Shown: piece by piece, positions 44,130-55,637 of the stretch
Layout: each line of letters opens with the position of its first letter
How positions within the stretch are numbered: position 1 is the stretch's first letter
Source of the DNA: Diploptera punctata
Taxonomy: Eukaryota > Arthropoda > Insecta > Blattodea > Blaberidae
Length of the DNA: 64,000 nucleotides
Assembly (NCBI GenBank): GCA_030220185.1
Contig: JASPKZ010007427.1
Location: forward strand, 186,001-250,000
Direction of reading: 5' to 3'
Notes under the pieces: model-generated
Seen by the model: the letters and a program-made list of their open reading frames with translations, nothing else
The model's database searches: none
What the model was told of the DNA's origin: nothing
Program-made: the position numbers and the translations under genes

Positions 44130-44164
44130 GGCTTTCCGTTACCATCAGAAAATTATTTTTCTCC

Positions 44165-44480
44165 ACTTGTAGCGGTCCTGAACATCCTCAGCTGTAAGTA
44201 CTAGTTCACTCATACTTCTCACATCGTCCATCTAACCATCTTTAGGTCTTTCCTTTCTTCTCTTCCTCTCTACTTCACTCTCCATGATCTTCTTAGGGAT
44301 TCTTTTAGAGGTCATCCTCTTGAGATGACCATACCATCTTAATCGTCTCTCTTCAATAGTCCCTAATACATTTATTTCAACTTTAATAATTTTCCTAATT
44401 CCAAATTTTCTAATATTTTCTCATCTGTACTTCCGCGATGATCTTCTCCAGTAATCCATCTCTGTTGTTAGTAACTTGTC
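44165..44480 (-). pseudogene. LINE RT C-terminal relic (family C-like)
   Basis: Read minus: TIEERRLRWYGHLKRMTSKR, IPKKIMESEVERKRRKERPK, then MDDVRSM; one stop after KDG. Same architecture as 17557-17799. Confidence 0.7.
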
Positions 44481-44552
44481 AGCTTGGCACTGTTTAATTG
44501 TCAATGTCTGTGATCAATGTAACATAATACTTTATACAATGTTTTTGATTCT

Positions 44553-44880
44553 AGTCCATCGCTTTAGTCTCGAGGTAGCGTGCTGTCTTGTCACGCAGCA
44601 GGTTCTGGTTTGATCCCGGTCGGGACAGAGTTTCCAGGGTAAGGTTTTGTTCGGGGATTTTCCTTACCTTTAAAAAAAATGTCAAGAAATTTAAGGCCGA
44701 ACAGTCCCTGAACATCATCTGACCATCATTAACATATTCACCTCATTAGATTAAGTTTAGGATTAAGATATCTCTTAGCGCATTATTACCATCATCATAT
44801 CATCGGGTCTTCCAGGCGCCCTAACGTCAGAAGTGGGCTACATTTCGCCAATGCCAGGAGAGAATACCAGAAATGTCGCA
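44553..44880 (+). mobile_element. SINE family 2, tail type B
   Basis: AGTCCATCGCTTTAGTCTCG head, B-box-like GGTTTGATCCCGG, GGGGATTTTCC middle, then the type-B tail (CTTCCAGGCGCCCTAACGTC ... AATGCCAGGAGAGAATACCA). Confidence 0.8.
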
Positions 44881-44989
44881 ATGACAAACTGGTGGAATTA
44901 AATAAAAAATGCTTTAATAAAAAACTGCAGAATTATTATTATTAAAAATAAACCATGATAATTTAAATGTAATATTATATATGTAATAA

Positions 44990-45022
44990 CCGCTGAAAAG
45001 TGGAGAGGCCTTCAAAAGTAAA
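44990..45022 (+). repeat. SINE family 1 3'-end fragment
   Basis: AACCGCTGAAAAGTGGAGAG matches the end of 35507-35845. Confidence 0.5.
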
Positions 45023-45158
45023 AAAGTAAGTAATTTAAATAAAACCTGAGCAAAATTTAATCGATATTTCGCATCCAAGTTGTTTAATTGGTGTCTCTTT
45101 GAGACGATGAACTAGGCATATTTCAATCGCTGACATATATAGGGAAATAAACTTAACT

Positions 45159-45625
45159 AAATCACTTACTTACTCACTGGCACTATCGAACCCGTAGGTT
45201 CATGGCCGCGCGGACACAAGCCCTCCATACATCCCTATCCTGAGCCAATGCTTTCCAGTCATTCCCTGTATAATCTACTTCCCTCAAATCATAGTTAATG
45301 TTATTCTCCCACCTCATTCTTGGTCTACCAACTGGGCGTTTTCCCTCTGGCTTTCCTACAAGAAGCTTCCATGCAAGTCTTTCATTCCCCATACGTGCAA
45401 CATGTCCTGCCCATCGCAGTATACGAGACTTAACTGTTCTTATTATATCTGACTTCCTATAAAGAACATGTAGTTCATTGTTTTGTACTCTTCTCCATTC
45501 ACCTGTCTGTTCATCTCTCTTTGGTCCAAAAATTTTCCTAAGTACTTTATTCTCAAATACTTGTAATCCCCTTTCCTCCCTTAAAGTGAGTCCATGTTTC
45601 GCACCCATATAATATAACTGGTAGT
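45159..45625 (-). mobile_element. RTE-like LINE (family A), strongly 5'-truncated
   Basis: (TAAG)n tail at the low-coordinate end; the high end breaks at CATATAATATAACTGGTAG. Confidence 0.85.
45183..45608 (-). pseudogene. LINE RT C-terminal fragment, 141 residues
   Basis: Open frame from GAKHGLTLREERGLQ through RWAGHVARMGNERLAWK and GRPRMRWENNINYDL to the family stop. The first residues (GAKHGLT) show a frameshift relative to GCETWTLT at the 5' edge. No catalytic RT motifs are retained. Confidence 0.8.
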
Positions 45626-45889
45626 TTGGCTTCGTTAAATAACTCCAGCATGGGCGTGGGAGTTACGGGTATGTACGGACAGATATGTAGTGACTAATCA
45701 CATTTCCCCTTAATAGTAATAATAATAATAATAATTATTATTATTAAATAATAATAATGTAATTGAATAGAATATTATTTTATAAACTGTCACATTGTTG
45801 AAGAATGTGTGCGAAATTGCAATTATTAAGTAGTGAAGAGAACGGAGGGATCGCCAATAATTTCATGATAGAAATGGGGATAGAATATA

Positions 45890-46289
45890 TTTACAATATA
45901 TTTAATTAGCGTGGTGGAGTTAAGGCCATGAGGCCTTCTCTTCCACTCACCACGACAAACATATGTTACATATAAATACAAAAAATTACAATAATAGTCA
46001 TAGTAAACAATTAATTATCTGTCAAATTGAATAATAATGAAAATAATGTCTAATAATACAATGAAATTAAATACAATTAAAATTAAATTAATGATAGAAT
46101 GAATACAGCGAGGAATAACAGCTCGAATCTACTATACACAAAAAAAAAAGAAAGAAAAAATGCAAAGAAAGTATTAAACTACAATGAATTAATCTATGCT
46201 TCTTATACAAGGCATTAGGTAAATATATTAACGAATCTTAAATCTATTTTATTAAATAATGAAAAAACACATTTTTTTAAAAAGTAATA
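45890..46289 (-). repeat. CR1/Jockey-like LINE 3' untranslated region
   Basis: Directly downstream (on minus) of the RT relic. Contains GGCCTTAACTCCACCACGC, similar to 33870-33885. A+T rich. Confidence 0.55.
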
Positions 46290-46975
46290 TTAGTGAGTTT
46301 TTTCTGTTAGTAATTTTATTTTCAATTTGTTTCTGAAAGATGGTAAAGTTTGGCAGTCTCTGACATAGGGTGGAAGGGAATTCCACGTTCTAGCAAGAGA
46401 AATTGTAAAAGATTTCGAATAATAGGTAGTATGATGAGGTGGGATATAAAGGACACTGCGCTCAAGGGATCGGGTATCTAATTTATGTGCATCAGAGAGT
46501 TTAGTGAAGCGGTGTGATAAATAAAAAGGTAATGATGTGTGTAATATACTATAGAGAAGGCATAGGGAATGGATGGTTATACGATCTTGTAGACGAAGCC
46601 ATGACAATTGTTACAGGGATGGTGTAACGTGATCAAATCTACGTCTACCACAAATAAAACGTATGCAAGAATTATGAACACGTTGAAGTCTTTGGGTAAG
46701 AACAGTATTTAGGTCAGTAAAAAGTATCGCAATAATCAAAATAGGGCATTGCAAATGTTTCTACTAACATTTTCCTTAGAGCAATTTCTTATACGATTTA
46801 ATGAGTGTATTATTGAGAAGATAGTTTTGCAAATGTTATTTATTTGTTTATTCCAAATTGAATGTTTATCCATAAACACTCCTAGATTTTTTACTGTCTC
46901 ACTATAACGGATCGTGTGTGTAAGAATTTTGGGAACCACTCTAATAGAATATTTCACTCAGACAGCACATTTTTA
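46290..46975 (-). pseudogene. CR1/Jockey-like LINE RT C-terminal relic
   Basis: Two minus frames: 46957-46736 (PKILTHTIRYSETVKNLGVF, then SIWNKQINNICK) and 46607-46290 (CLLYSILHTSLPFYLS, RTWNSLPPYVRDCQTLPSFR). They lie in different frames, so a frameshift separates them. The pattern is the RT thumb and tail of CR1-group LINEs, distinct from the RTE-like families. Confidence 0.75.
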
Positions 46976-46995
46976 CTTTCAGCCTATTCTTACTC

Positions 46996-47282
46996 TCAGA
47001 CGAGGGCACGCCATAACGTAGTTGTTAATGCACGCAAGAAGTATGAATTTCAGAGATTCGAGTCCCGGTAGATCAGGATTTTTAACTGGTCTAAATCTTC
47101 TGGCGGCATCATGATCCTGGCGTCGACTCCTCCTCTAACGGAAATTAGTATTAGATGCTAATTCAGGAGGAAAAGCGGCCGTCAAGCAGGACCGACATCT
47201 TGTGCCAATTGTCTAAAAAGGTGGAATCTTTAACTACATACTACCCCAAGACCTTGTGAGGCCTGTAGAGGAATCACCTTAC
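46996..47282 (+). mobile_element. tRNA-derived SINE (family 3)
   Basis: ATAACGTAGTTGTTAATGCA head, AGATTCGAGTCCCGG B box, ATCAGGATTTTTAACTGG, then the body to GTAGAGGAATCACCTTAC. Reverse orientation of 31536-31816. Confidence 0.75.
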
Positions 47283-47915
47283 TTAATTACAGACGCTTAA
47301 GCATCTGAGTTATAGAGCATCTTTAATTACAGTCAGTAAGTCGTGTGTTTGATTTGTGTTTGTCATGTGTTTTCTGAAGTTCAGTGATTTCGAGAGGCCT
47401 AATAGTTATTTGAAATGGCGATTATGATAAAATGGTTCTGGAAAATAAATTCCAACACAACATTTGTCTTGGCGACTGAGGAAAACCAGGAAAAGTCCTC
47501 AATCAGATTGGTTGGCGTCAATATTGAAACCCGGGATCTCAAACGCTATTTTCTGAAGCTGCTCACTGGGTAGGTTTATTCCTGCGTTCGTAATAGCCTA
47601 AACATCTGAAACATAATGAAGCAAGATCTTCTAATTAATCAACACTCTCTTTACTTTCAGCGGCTCCCCAAAATCTACAAGGAATTGTTTTATTTATTGC
47701 ATAAATACAATATAGACAAATAAAATTACGAATATGGTGATGTTAGAAGAATGCGGGAACAGAGATTGCGTATATAAATGTTTAATCGGAGTTTGCAGGA
47801 TATAATGAATGTCGGCAAAATATTACATGGATACAAGAGATTAGAATATCAATTATGGAGAATGTATTGCAGGAAGAATACTGCGAAAATAGAAATGATA
47901 AATGGAAAAAAATCT
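47283..47915. other. No recognised feature
   Basis: No credible frame or match. Confidence 0.3.
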
Positions 47916-48060
47916 TCTTCTTCTTCTTCCTTCCAAGTATTAGGCCAAGGCCTGTTACGATCCTATAGAAAAAATTCCCTCCAGTTTCTTCCGGAAAATT
48001 CTCGTATAAGACTTGAAAGCATAATAATAGTCCCTTCGATTGGTTGCTGGCCAAAGGAAG
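47916..48060 (-). repeat. Probable LINE 3' tail
   Basis: A (TTC)n run followed by AAGTATTAGGCCAAGGCCTG resembles, on the minus strand, the family-B 3' ends that finish in a trinucleotide microsatellite. Confidence 0.4.
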
Positions 48061-48413
48061 GCAAGACCAGTGATGGGCCTGCCATCTTATAGCCTCTGGT
48101 CAGGCTTTTCTGGAGAAGAAAAGAAAATAAAGGAAAGAAGAAATGGAAGAAAGGAAAGACTCCCTAGCCCTCGGATGCCCTAATAGCGACGGGGTCGAAA
48201 AAACAAGAGTTAACCAAGAGAGGTTAGATAGTAAAGTTAAAAGAGTGCAAAACACAAGTAAGTGGAAGAAATGTTTTGCTCGGCTTGGGCACCTTGTGGT
48301 CGCCATCCACATATCCCCTAGATGAGGACCCCTGAGGGGTGGAATTAAAGTGCTATAATGTGGATACAGAAAGATGTTGATACCATATAACCCTGTTCAA
48401 TAAATCAAATATT
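48061..48413. other. No recognised feature
   Basis: Small frames on both strands without domains. Confidence 0.3.
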
Positions 48414-48425
48414 ATACTTTAACTA

Positions 48426-48750
48426 GTCCACAGCTGTGGTCTCGAGGTAGCGTGCTGCCTTGTCACGCAGCGGGCCCAGGTTCGATCCCCGGTCGGGGCA
48501 GTTTTTCTGGGTGAGGTTTTTATCGGGGTTTTTCCTCACCTGTAAGACAAATGTCAGGAAAACGTTAAGGCCCAAACGGTCCCCGAAATCATATGGCCAT
48601 CATCCTTATCATTATCATCCTTACCATTATCATTATCATCATCATCATCCTTCACCGGTGTGGAAAGCAACGGGAAGCTACCACACCTACACAATTCCCT
48701 AGTAAAGCTGCAAGCAGTGAAGGACCTGCCTTCGGGCAGAATTACTATGG
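48426..48750 (+). mobile_element. SINE family 2, tail type A, full length
   Basis: Flanked by a 12-bp duplication ATACTTTAACTA (48414-48425, 48751-48762). B box GGTTCGATCCCCGGTC, GGGGTTTTTCCTCACCTG, then the CAT-rich and CACCGGTGTGGAAAGCAA tail. Confidence 0.92.
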
Positions 48751-48789
48751 ATACTTTAACTATGCCACCATCTACATTTGTCATGTTTG

Positions 48790-49340
48790 AGATTCCACGC
48801 TAGGCATATAGATGGGGTCATTGTTATTAAGCCCCCAAATAAGTAAAGGACGGATTTCTACGACCTAAAAAAGTAAGAAAATGTATACATTTATGACCTA
48901 ACTAGTATTTAAATATGACCCGAAAAGACAAAAATATTACCAATAACTTAAAAATGTATTGAAAATTCGTTCATTCCTGTAAATTCTCAAACTTTTCACC
49001 AAACAATGAAAAAATGAGTTTTAACGGTCCGGTTTTTCAAGGAATTTTCAAGAATAAAAAGCGACCTTGAAACAAGAGACCTATCAACTTAGATTTACAT
49101 ATATTATGTTTGTTAATTAAATTTGACCGACGACTTTTAAAAATCTCCGAAGTACTACTAAAATTTTAGTTCATTTCAGAAATTAGAACAAATATGACCA
49201 GAAATCTAAAAACAGGAGAAATATGACTTTTAAGACAATACAATATCCCTAAATTTTCATCAGAAAAAATATATAAAAATGCTATTACCTTAATCGAAAC
49301 TAATATATATATATATATACACACATATATGGTATGGGAA
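48790..49340. other. A+T-rich unassigned sequence
   Basis: Repeated 'AATATGACC' words (48913, 49193) suggest an old repeat; ends in (TA)n/(CA)n at 49305-49330. Confidence 0.3.
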
Positions 49341-49358
49341 CCCGAATCTTATTAATAG

Positions 49359-49867
49359 TGTGACGTGTTGTAGTAGCGTCGTTTAAACTGCTCGAGCTGG
49401 CGAGAGAAACCTCGCATTGGTGGATTGGATTGGTGAATAGCCAATCGTGAGTCGAGGGTCCACCGATATTTCTAGGCTAATAGGCCAGAGAGTTCTACGA
49501 ACATGTTCCCCCATTCGAGAAACATCGGAAGACGAGAGGGTTCCATGTCGAAACATCTCGTTCATGGATCTGAAAATTTCCGTCTACTCGCCTATAAATA
49601 TGTGGTGAGGACAGAAAGTCCCCCAGTCTTGTGTTGGGCGGCGAGAGGTTAAGTGTGAGAGAAACTGAGGAAGGACTGTCTGCAACTGTGTTATAAGTGA
49701 TTATCTGATAAACTTTCAAACGAGAATAGTTGTAAGATAAAATTGTGATTGAAGATTTAGTGATAATTGTGAGAAGAAAATAAAGTGAACAGAAAAATGT
49801 TACATAACAACTGTGTAATTATTTAAGTCCAAATACGTAAAAGGAAAACCCTGTGCCATCTGTGACA
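49359..49867 (+). mobile_element. Solo LTR, 509 bp
   Basis: Begins TGTGACGTG and ends ATCTGTGACA, with ATAG on both sides (49355-49358, 49868-49871). A TATA box CCTATAAATA is at 49591-49600 and a polyadenylation signal AATAAA at 49779-49784, so promoter, start and 3' processing signals are in LTR order. No second LTR or internal sequence is present. Unrelated in sequence to the 872-bp LTRs. Confidence 0.85.
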
Positions 49868-49993
49868 ATAGAATTCATTTTCATTTAACGCACAATTTCA
49901 TCGGCTACATTATGCAGATGATGTGTAACTAATTTGTATTGTGTACAGAGACAAATGTAGAATAAATGTACGTTTAAGTGTTTGTGTATAGTA

Positions 49994-50501
49994 CAGGGTG
50001 TCCCATTCAAACCTCCCACATTTTAATTAATCATAACTAACAAAGTAAGCGGAATTATGAAATGAGGCCGGTTTTAAACCAAACAGAAACTCAAAGAATT
50101 TTCATTGCCACAAATGTCTTCAATCTTTCCTTCTCAAACACCTGTACGAGCACCTCCTGATTCTTTTTTTACGCTTCCAGTCGCCAGAAACTTCTCAAGC
50201 CATGCCTTAATTGTCTTCCCATCAAGTGCATTTTCTCCATATTCTCTCCGGTAATTTCTTTGCACTGTAATTATTGACTTCGGCTCTGCATACCAGAAAA
50301 CAGTTTGTGCTTGTTGCTGAGGAGTCGCCATTTGGTTGTATGTCATTATTGTCCAACATGCGACAAATTAATTAACTGCAATAATGAAAACAACAATTCT
50401 TTGAGTTTCTCTTTCTTTTAATACCAACCTCATTTCATAATTCCACATACTTTGTGAGTTAAGATTAATTAAAGTGTGGGAGGTTTGAATGGGACACGGT
50501 G
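49994..50501 (-). mobile_element. Mariner-derived MITE with transposase 5' end
   Basis: CAGGGTGTCCCATTCAAACC at the left is inverted at the right (GAATGGGACACGGTG). TA flanks both ends (49992-49993, 50502-50503), and the inverted repeats are ~110 bp. It encodes only the start of a transposase. Confidence 0.9.
50134..50346 (-). pseudogene. Mariner-type transposase N-terminal fragment
   Basis: The 70-codon frame has MATPQQQAQTVFWYAE, RNYRREYGENALDGKTIKAW and ATGSVKKESGGAR. It is clearly homologous to the N-terminus at 14068 (MATPQMKAQAVLWYAEF). This is the DNA-binding helix-turn-helix; the catalytic region has been deleted. Confidence 0.82.
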
Positions 50502-50503
50502 TA

Positions 50504-50734
50504 TAATAATATTTTATGATGGATTATGAAAAGTGAAAAGATGAAACCCGATGCCGGGCACGTAGGCTATTCCTGTTGTAAAGCATCAAGAGGGCCGCCA
50601 AACTAAAAATCTCAATCTGACAGAAGAATTTCCCATGAATTCTCAAAATATAGACAGTGAAGATATTTGGAGTACAATCCAGGCATCTGGTGTAAAATCT
50701 AACGATTAAAAATCGTACACGATTATTCCCGGAA
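50504..50734. other. No recognised feature
   Basis: Short unassigned stretch. Confidence 0.3.
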
Positions 50735-51023
50735 AATGTTTACTCAACTCTAATAAGAACAATTAAGTCTCGTAGCTGCGATGGGCAGGACATGTGGCAC
50801 GCATGGGGAATGAAGGACGTTCATGGAAACTTATTGTAAGAAAATCAGAGTGAAAAAACCCAGTTGGTAGACCAAGAATGAGGTGGGAGAATAAAATTAC
50901 ATACGATTTCAGGGAATTAGATTATACAGGGAATGATCGGAAAACATTCGCTCAGGATAGGTATGTATGGAGAGCTTATGTCCGAGCGGCCATGAACCTA
51001 GAGGTTCGATAGTGCCAGTGAGT
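50735..51023 (+). repeat. Degenerate family-A LINE 3' end
   Basis: GATGGGCAGGACATGTGGCA through GGTTCGATAGTGCCAGTGAG with several indels. Confidence 0.8.
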
Positions 51024-51550
51024 TTTTTGAGTTAGTTACGCTATTATTCCTGGTAGTCCCAAAATTTAATTTTTTAATGAAAAATCGAACCCGGTCTGGT
51101 TAGTGGAAACAAGCATGTTACACGGAAGACATTTTATACTGGATGTTGGCTTCTTCTTGAGTTTTAAAAAAACACATGGTATATGGCCACCAAATTCATC
51201 AACTCTAACTTTACTTTGTGTCTTCCGAAAAGCCATAAAGCGTTGTTTTATTCATTGCATAAAGTTTCCACACGCTGCCTTCAAAGTCCTTGTTAACAAG
51301 AGTCGCTTCACTCACATTTTTATCAGCCTATTTCATACTTTAGTGTTCACTAAATTTTACTTCATTAAAGATACACTCACAATCCGTGTTTCAGCGAAGA
51401 CTTCACTGAGTCATCCTCTCTTGTATTTCAGTTCTCTTGTACAATATGCCGTCATTTCTTCAGTCAATCGATCCTATATAGATGTAAAACGCTAACTAAA
51501 TGGAGAATGGAGGAAACTTCACAATAAGAAATCCACAATTTATACAAATT
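51024..51550. other. No recognised gene
   Basis: A 130-codon plus frame (51103-51495) has no recognisable domain and no supporting signals. I treat it as chance. Confidence 0.3.
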
Positions 51551-52177
51551 GTCATAAGTAATGCCACGAGTGATTTCCAAATTATCGATAAATTCACGAC
51601 TCACGAAGTGAGGAGTGTATTTATCTAGAGAATTTGGAAATCAAGAGTGGCATTTGTTAGGACTATTTAACGAATAAAATTAAGCTGTTTACTCACAAAT
51701 CATTGTTTAATTATAGTTATTTTAAAATATTTATATATTTCATGTAAATGGCGATGTTTGAAAACAAATCAGAAATGTGAGGTTATGTTCATTCACGGCT
51801 GCTTGATCATATTATTTATTGCCAAATAAGATCGCAATATTGTAAGAGTGCACCCAAGTGGAGAAATAATGAAACACATGAAACTATATATCATAATCAA
51901 CATTACGGGTTATTCATTTATTTTTTTAGTAAACAACTCAGTAAAATCAAGAAATCTTTTCATTATTTGATATATTCAATGTATTTGTTGGAGAAAAATA
52001 ATGCTTCGACCTGTTCAGAACATTAAAAAGGAGGAGCTTCCTTTATACAAAAGCAGGGGCTGATAAAGAGAAATCGATAAAGAGCGAGGTGAACCACGAC
52101 TGTCATTGGTTGTAAAACAAAATTCATTGAAACGTGATTGGTCATTGACTAGCATTTGTGGCATGAGTTAAATAGTC
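51551..52177 (+). mobile_element. DINE-like element copy 5
   Basis: GTCATAAGTAATGCCACGAG to GGCATGAGTTAAATAGTC, with terminal hairpin (51560-51655) and inner GACTATTTAACGAATAAAAT. Confidence 0.82.
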
Positions 52178-52199
52178 TTTGTAAATCTAGCTCCTAGGC

Positions 52200-52545
52200 A
52201 ATTTAATTTTAATAAAGGGAGACGAAGAGATAGGTGGATGCAGAAGACAACTTAACAGTGTGCTACAAGATGTTTAGGGAAAATTAGATTATTAAAACAT
52301 TTAAGTCTCATCTGGATAATATTCTTCCAACTATGGCCTAGGCCTGCAATGGGGATGGCATATGCACGAATCAGGAATGAAAGAGGGGCATAGAAACTTA
52401 CTAGTAGGAAAATCTAAGAATGAGTTGGGGGAATAACATTAACTATGATATCTTAGGGAGATGTATTATACAGGGAATGAGTGAGAAAAAATAGCTCAGG
52501 ATAGTGATTTATGGAGAGCATATGTCCGCGTGATTCGACTGTCCA
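52200..52545 (+). repeat. Very degraded family-A LINE 3' end
   Basis: TAACATTAACTATGATA, TTATACAGGGAATGA, TATGGAGAGCATATGTCCGC keep the family order. Confidence 0.6.
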
Positions 52546-52559
52546 ATGAGATAATTATT

Positions 52560-53776
52560 TATCATAAGTAATGACAGGAGTGCTTTCCAATTTATCTAGA
52601 GTATTTGGAAATCATGAGTGACATTTGCTAGGACTATTTAACGAATACAATTAAGCTGTTTACTCACAAATCATCATTTAAATATAGTTATTTTAAAACA
52701 TTTATATACTTAATGTAAACGGCGATGTTTGGTTATGTTTCATTTGTTCATCCACTGAAACTAGATCATATTATTTATTGCCAAAAAATACCGCAATTCG
52801 CAATATTATAAGAATGCACCCTAGAGGGGAAGAAATTAAACAAGTCAAACTGTACATTATAACTATAACCAACATTATAGGTTATTAATTCATTTTTAGG
52901 AAACAACTCCGTAAAATCATTATTTAAAAACATAATTATGAAATGAGTAGTTCGAAGGAATCTGTACATTATTTGATATATTCAAAGTATTTGTCCGAGA
53001 GTCAGTCAGTGCAAAATGATGTTCTGACTTGTTCAGAATATTAAAGAGGAGGAGCTTTCTTTATTTTGGTAAACAGAATTCGATAAATATCGAGGTGAAA
53101 CACGACTGTCATTGGTTGTAAAACAAAATTCACTGAAACGTAGTAGTAGTAGTAGGTCTTTATTAGACAAAAAAGTAAGATATTTACAATATTATTTACA
53201 AATATGGGTCGAACGGGCAGTAAGCCGTACCTGCTGTTGACAGTCCGTTACAATAAAGTAATAATTGGTACTAGTGTAAAGAAAAATAAACAAAAACAGC
53301 AATAACATTACAATTACATAAAGAAAACACAATAAAAATATTACAATTAAATAATAACACAATAGCATTATACACTAAAAACATTAACATTACAATTACC
53401 TAAAGAAAACACAATAATATTACAATTAAGTAATAACACAATAGCAATAACATTACAATTACATAAAAAAAACACAATAATAATATTACAATTAAATAAT
53501 AACACAATAGCATTATACACTAAAAACATTAACATTACAATTACATAAAGAAAACACAATAATATTACCATTAGGTAATAACACAATAGCATTATACACT
53601 AAAAAAACATTAACATTACAATTATATAAAGAAAACACATTAATATTACAATTAAATAATAACACAACAGCATTATACACTAATTAATTTATATATAATT
53701 GTTAATAATTAATGGTATTGCATCACTGAAACGTAATTGATCATTGACTCCCATTTGGGGCATGAGTTAAATAGTC
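52560..53776 (+). mobile_element. DINE-like element copy 6, interrupted
   Basis: TATCATAAGTAATGACAGGA to GCATGAGTTAAATAGTC. A 580-bp retrotransposon end (53143-53722) splits it near its end. Confidence 0.8.
53143..53722 (-). mobile_element. Non-LTR retrotransposon 3' end with internal repeats
   Basis: Flanked by a 13-bp duplication TCACTGAAACGTA (53130-53142, 53723-53735). Read minus it ends CTAATAAAGACC plus (TAC)n. Five copies of a 63-80 bp A+T-rich unit (AACATTACAATTACATAAAG ...) occupy 53303-53683. 16619-16920 is a shorter relative. Confidence 0.78.
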
Positions 53777-53789
53777 ATTTTAAGTTTGT

Positions 53790-54050
53790 GAAATTCAGAT
53801 AAGTAGGTCATGTAGCTTTAATGAAAGTGGGTAGAAATGCTTTCAATTTTTTTATTGAGAAACCATTCGGGGAAATACCATTAGGTAGACCTTGGTTATA
53901 GTTGGAAGAATATTATCCAGATGGATGTTAGGGAATTAGATATGAAATACGTGGACCGGGTTTAGTTGGCTGATGATAAGAAACAATAGAAGGCATTTTT
54001 GTAATGGCTTTGAACCTACGGATTTCTTAACCATAGAGTTAATTTAGATG
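53790..54050 (+). repeat. Degraded LINE 3' end
   Basis: GTAGGTCATGTAGC, AAATACCATTAGGTAGACC, then GGCTTTGAACCTACGG follow family-A order with heavy divergence. Confidence 0.5.
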
Positions 54051-54180
54051 GAATAAGTATGGTAATTGATAATGGTAATGAAATTATGATATTTGTACAT
54101 TAATTTTGAAGTGCTTTTTCATAATATACTTACATATTTTTCTTTATAATAGATTTTGTTATGAATGTTCAAAACATACT

Positions 54181-54533
54181 TTCATAAGTAATGTCACTAG
54201 TGATTTCCAAATCATCGATAAATTTCACGAGTCACGAAGTGACGAGACAATTTATATAGAGGATTTGGAAATCAAGAGTGGAATTCCTTAGGACCATTTA
54301 ACGAATAAAATTAAGGTGTTTACTCAAAACTCATTATTTAAAGATAGTTACCGGTATTTTGAAATGTGTATATATTTAATGTAAATGGCGATGTTTGAAA
54401 ACAAATCAGAAATGTGAGGTTATGTTTATTCACTGCAACTTGATCATATTATTTATTGCCAAATAGGATCGCAATATTGTATGAATGCGACCTATTGGGG
54501 GAAAAAAAAACACATTAAACTGTATATTAAAAC
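54181..54533 (+). mobile_element. DINE-like element copy 7, truncated
   Basis: TTCATAAGTAATGTCACTAG, hairpin, GACCATTTAACGAATAAAAT, and body up to ACACATTAAACTGTATATTA; the distal half is missing. Confidence 0.75.
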
Positions 54534-54534
54534 T

Positions 54535-55637
54535 AGAGGGCGGATTTCTCCATATTTGCATGTTTTATTTCTTCAAAGATAAACGTATGCATGGAAGAGG
54601 AAAATGCGTTTTATGTCATTTGGAATCAATTGGCAAAATTTTATAGTGCATATAAATGCATATTCACGGGATTATGCGCATATTTCATTAATATGTGCAT
54701 ATGGGTGCATATATTATACTTTTTTCCCTATTCAATAATAAAATTTAGTTTGTAATCCCATGAAATGACAAGTTTCTGCTTTATTGTCATGATTTTGCAA
54801 ATTAAGACAATCTTGTTTTCATAGAAAGCCAGAATCCCTATTTCGCATTTTCGCACAATAGTAACAATGCCGAGCAGGGGGTCTGTAGTTTTAAATCTCT
54901 ACATGACAGTAAAGCAATTTGGCCTAAACCATTTCCTGAAAGGAAGTTTCGGAAGGGATGAACGTGCTTGCCAACAAAGGACAGTTCTTCTTCCAGGTGA
55001 ACACCATTCCAATGTTTTCCTGGAAAACCCTTCTTCTTGCATTCGTCGTACGTAATATTAATACGATTATACACATTAATAATACTTATTAATTATAATA
55101 ATAATACTATTCATCTCAATCTTGACTTGTATACAGAGAGAGTTAGATATAAATTCCCAGAAATAATTACACTGCTATCAGCAGGGAAGAAGATTTTTTG
55201 GAAATGTCCTTTCGTGTATAACACTACAAGCAGCAACTAATTGATACATCTCTGCTTCTGAGCCCGTGATAACAAGGTGGGCAACATGAAATGAAGCTGT
55301 GATATTCTGCAGTTAGCATTCCGAAGCTGTGAAGTCAGTGATGGAGAACTTTTCTTCTGATTTTGCAGTCCGTGTGAGTGAATCCTTTTCGGCATTCAAC
55401 AGTTTTAAAGAGGTCACTTTAGTTTCATAAGTCACTTCAGCTGACTTTCCGACTATGTCAAGAAACTGGAGACTTCAAGTATGCATCTCCAAGGATGCTG
55501 TGGGAAGATAGAGTTCAGAAGATCAGATTTGTAACATGTGAAATGTGTGTAGTTTTCACTAAAAAGTAATATGTGTTGAAAAAGAACCCTGGATACTCAA
55601 ATCTTGTTATTTTGTCTCGCTTATTTAATGATTTTTT
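54535..55637. other. Unassigned, possibly old DNA-transposon sequence
   Basis: A series of CATAT/GCATAT words (54650-54710) precedes a less A+T-rich stretch (54840-55050). Small frames on both strands suggest eroded coding sequence. I cannot name the family. Confidence 0.3.

Noticed and set aside
51103..51495. 130-codon plus-strand gene
   Set aside because: No domain, composition like surrounding noncoding DNA, no signals.
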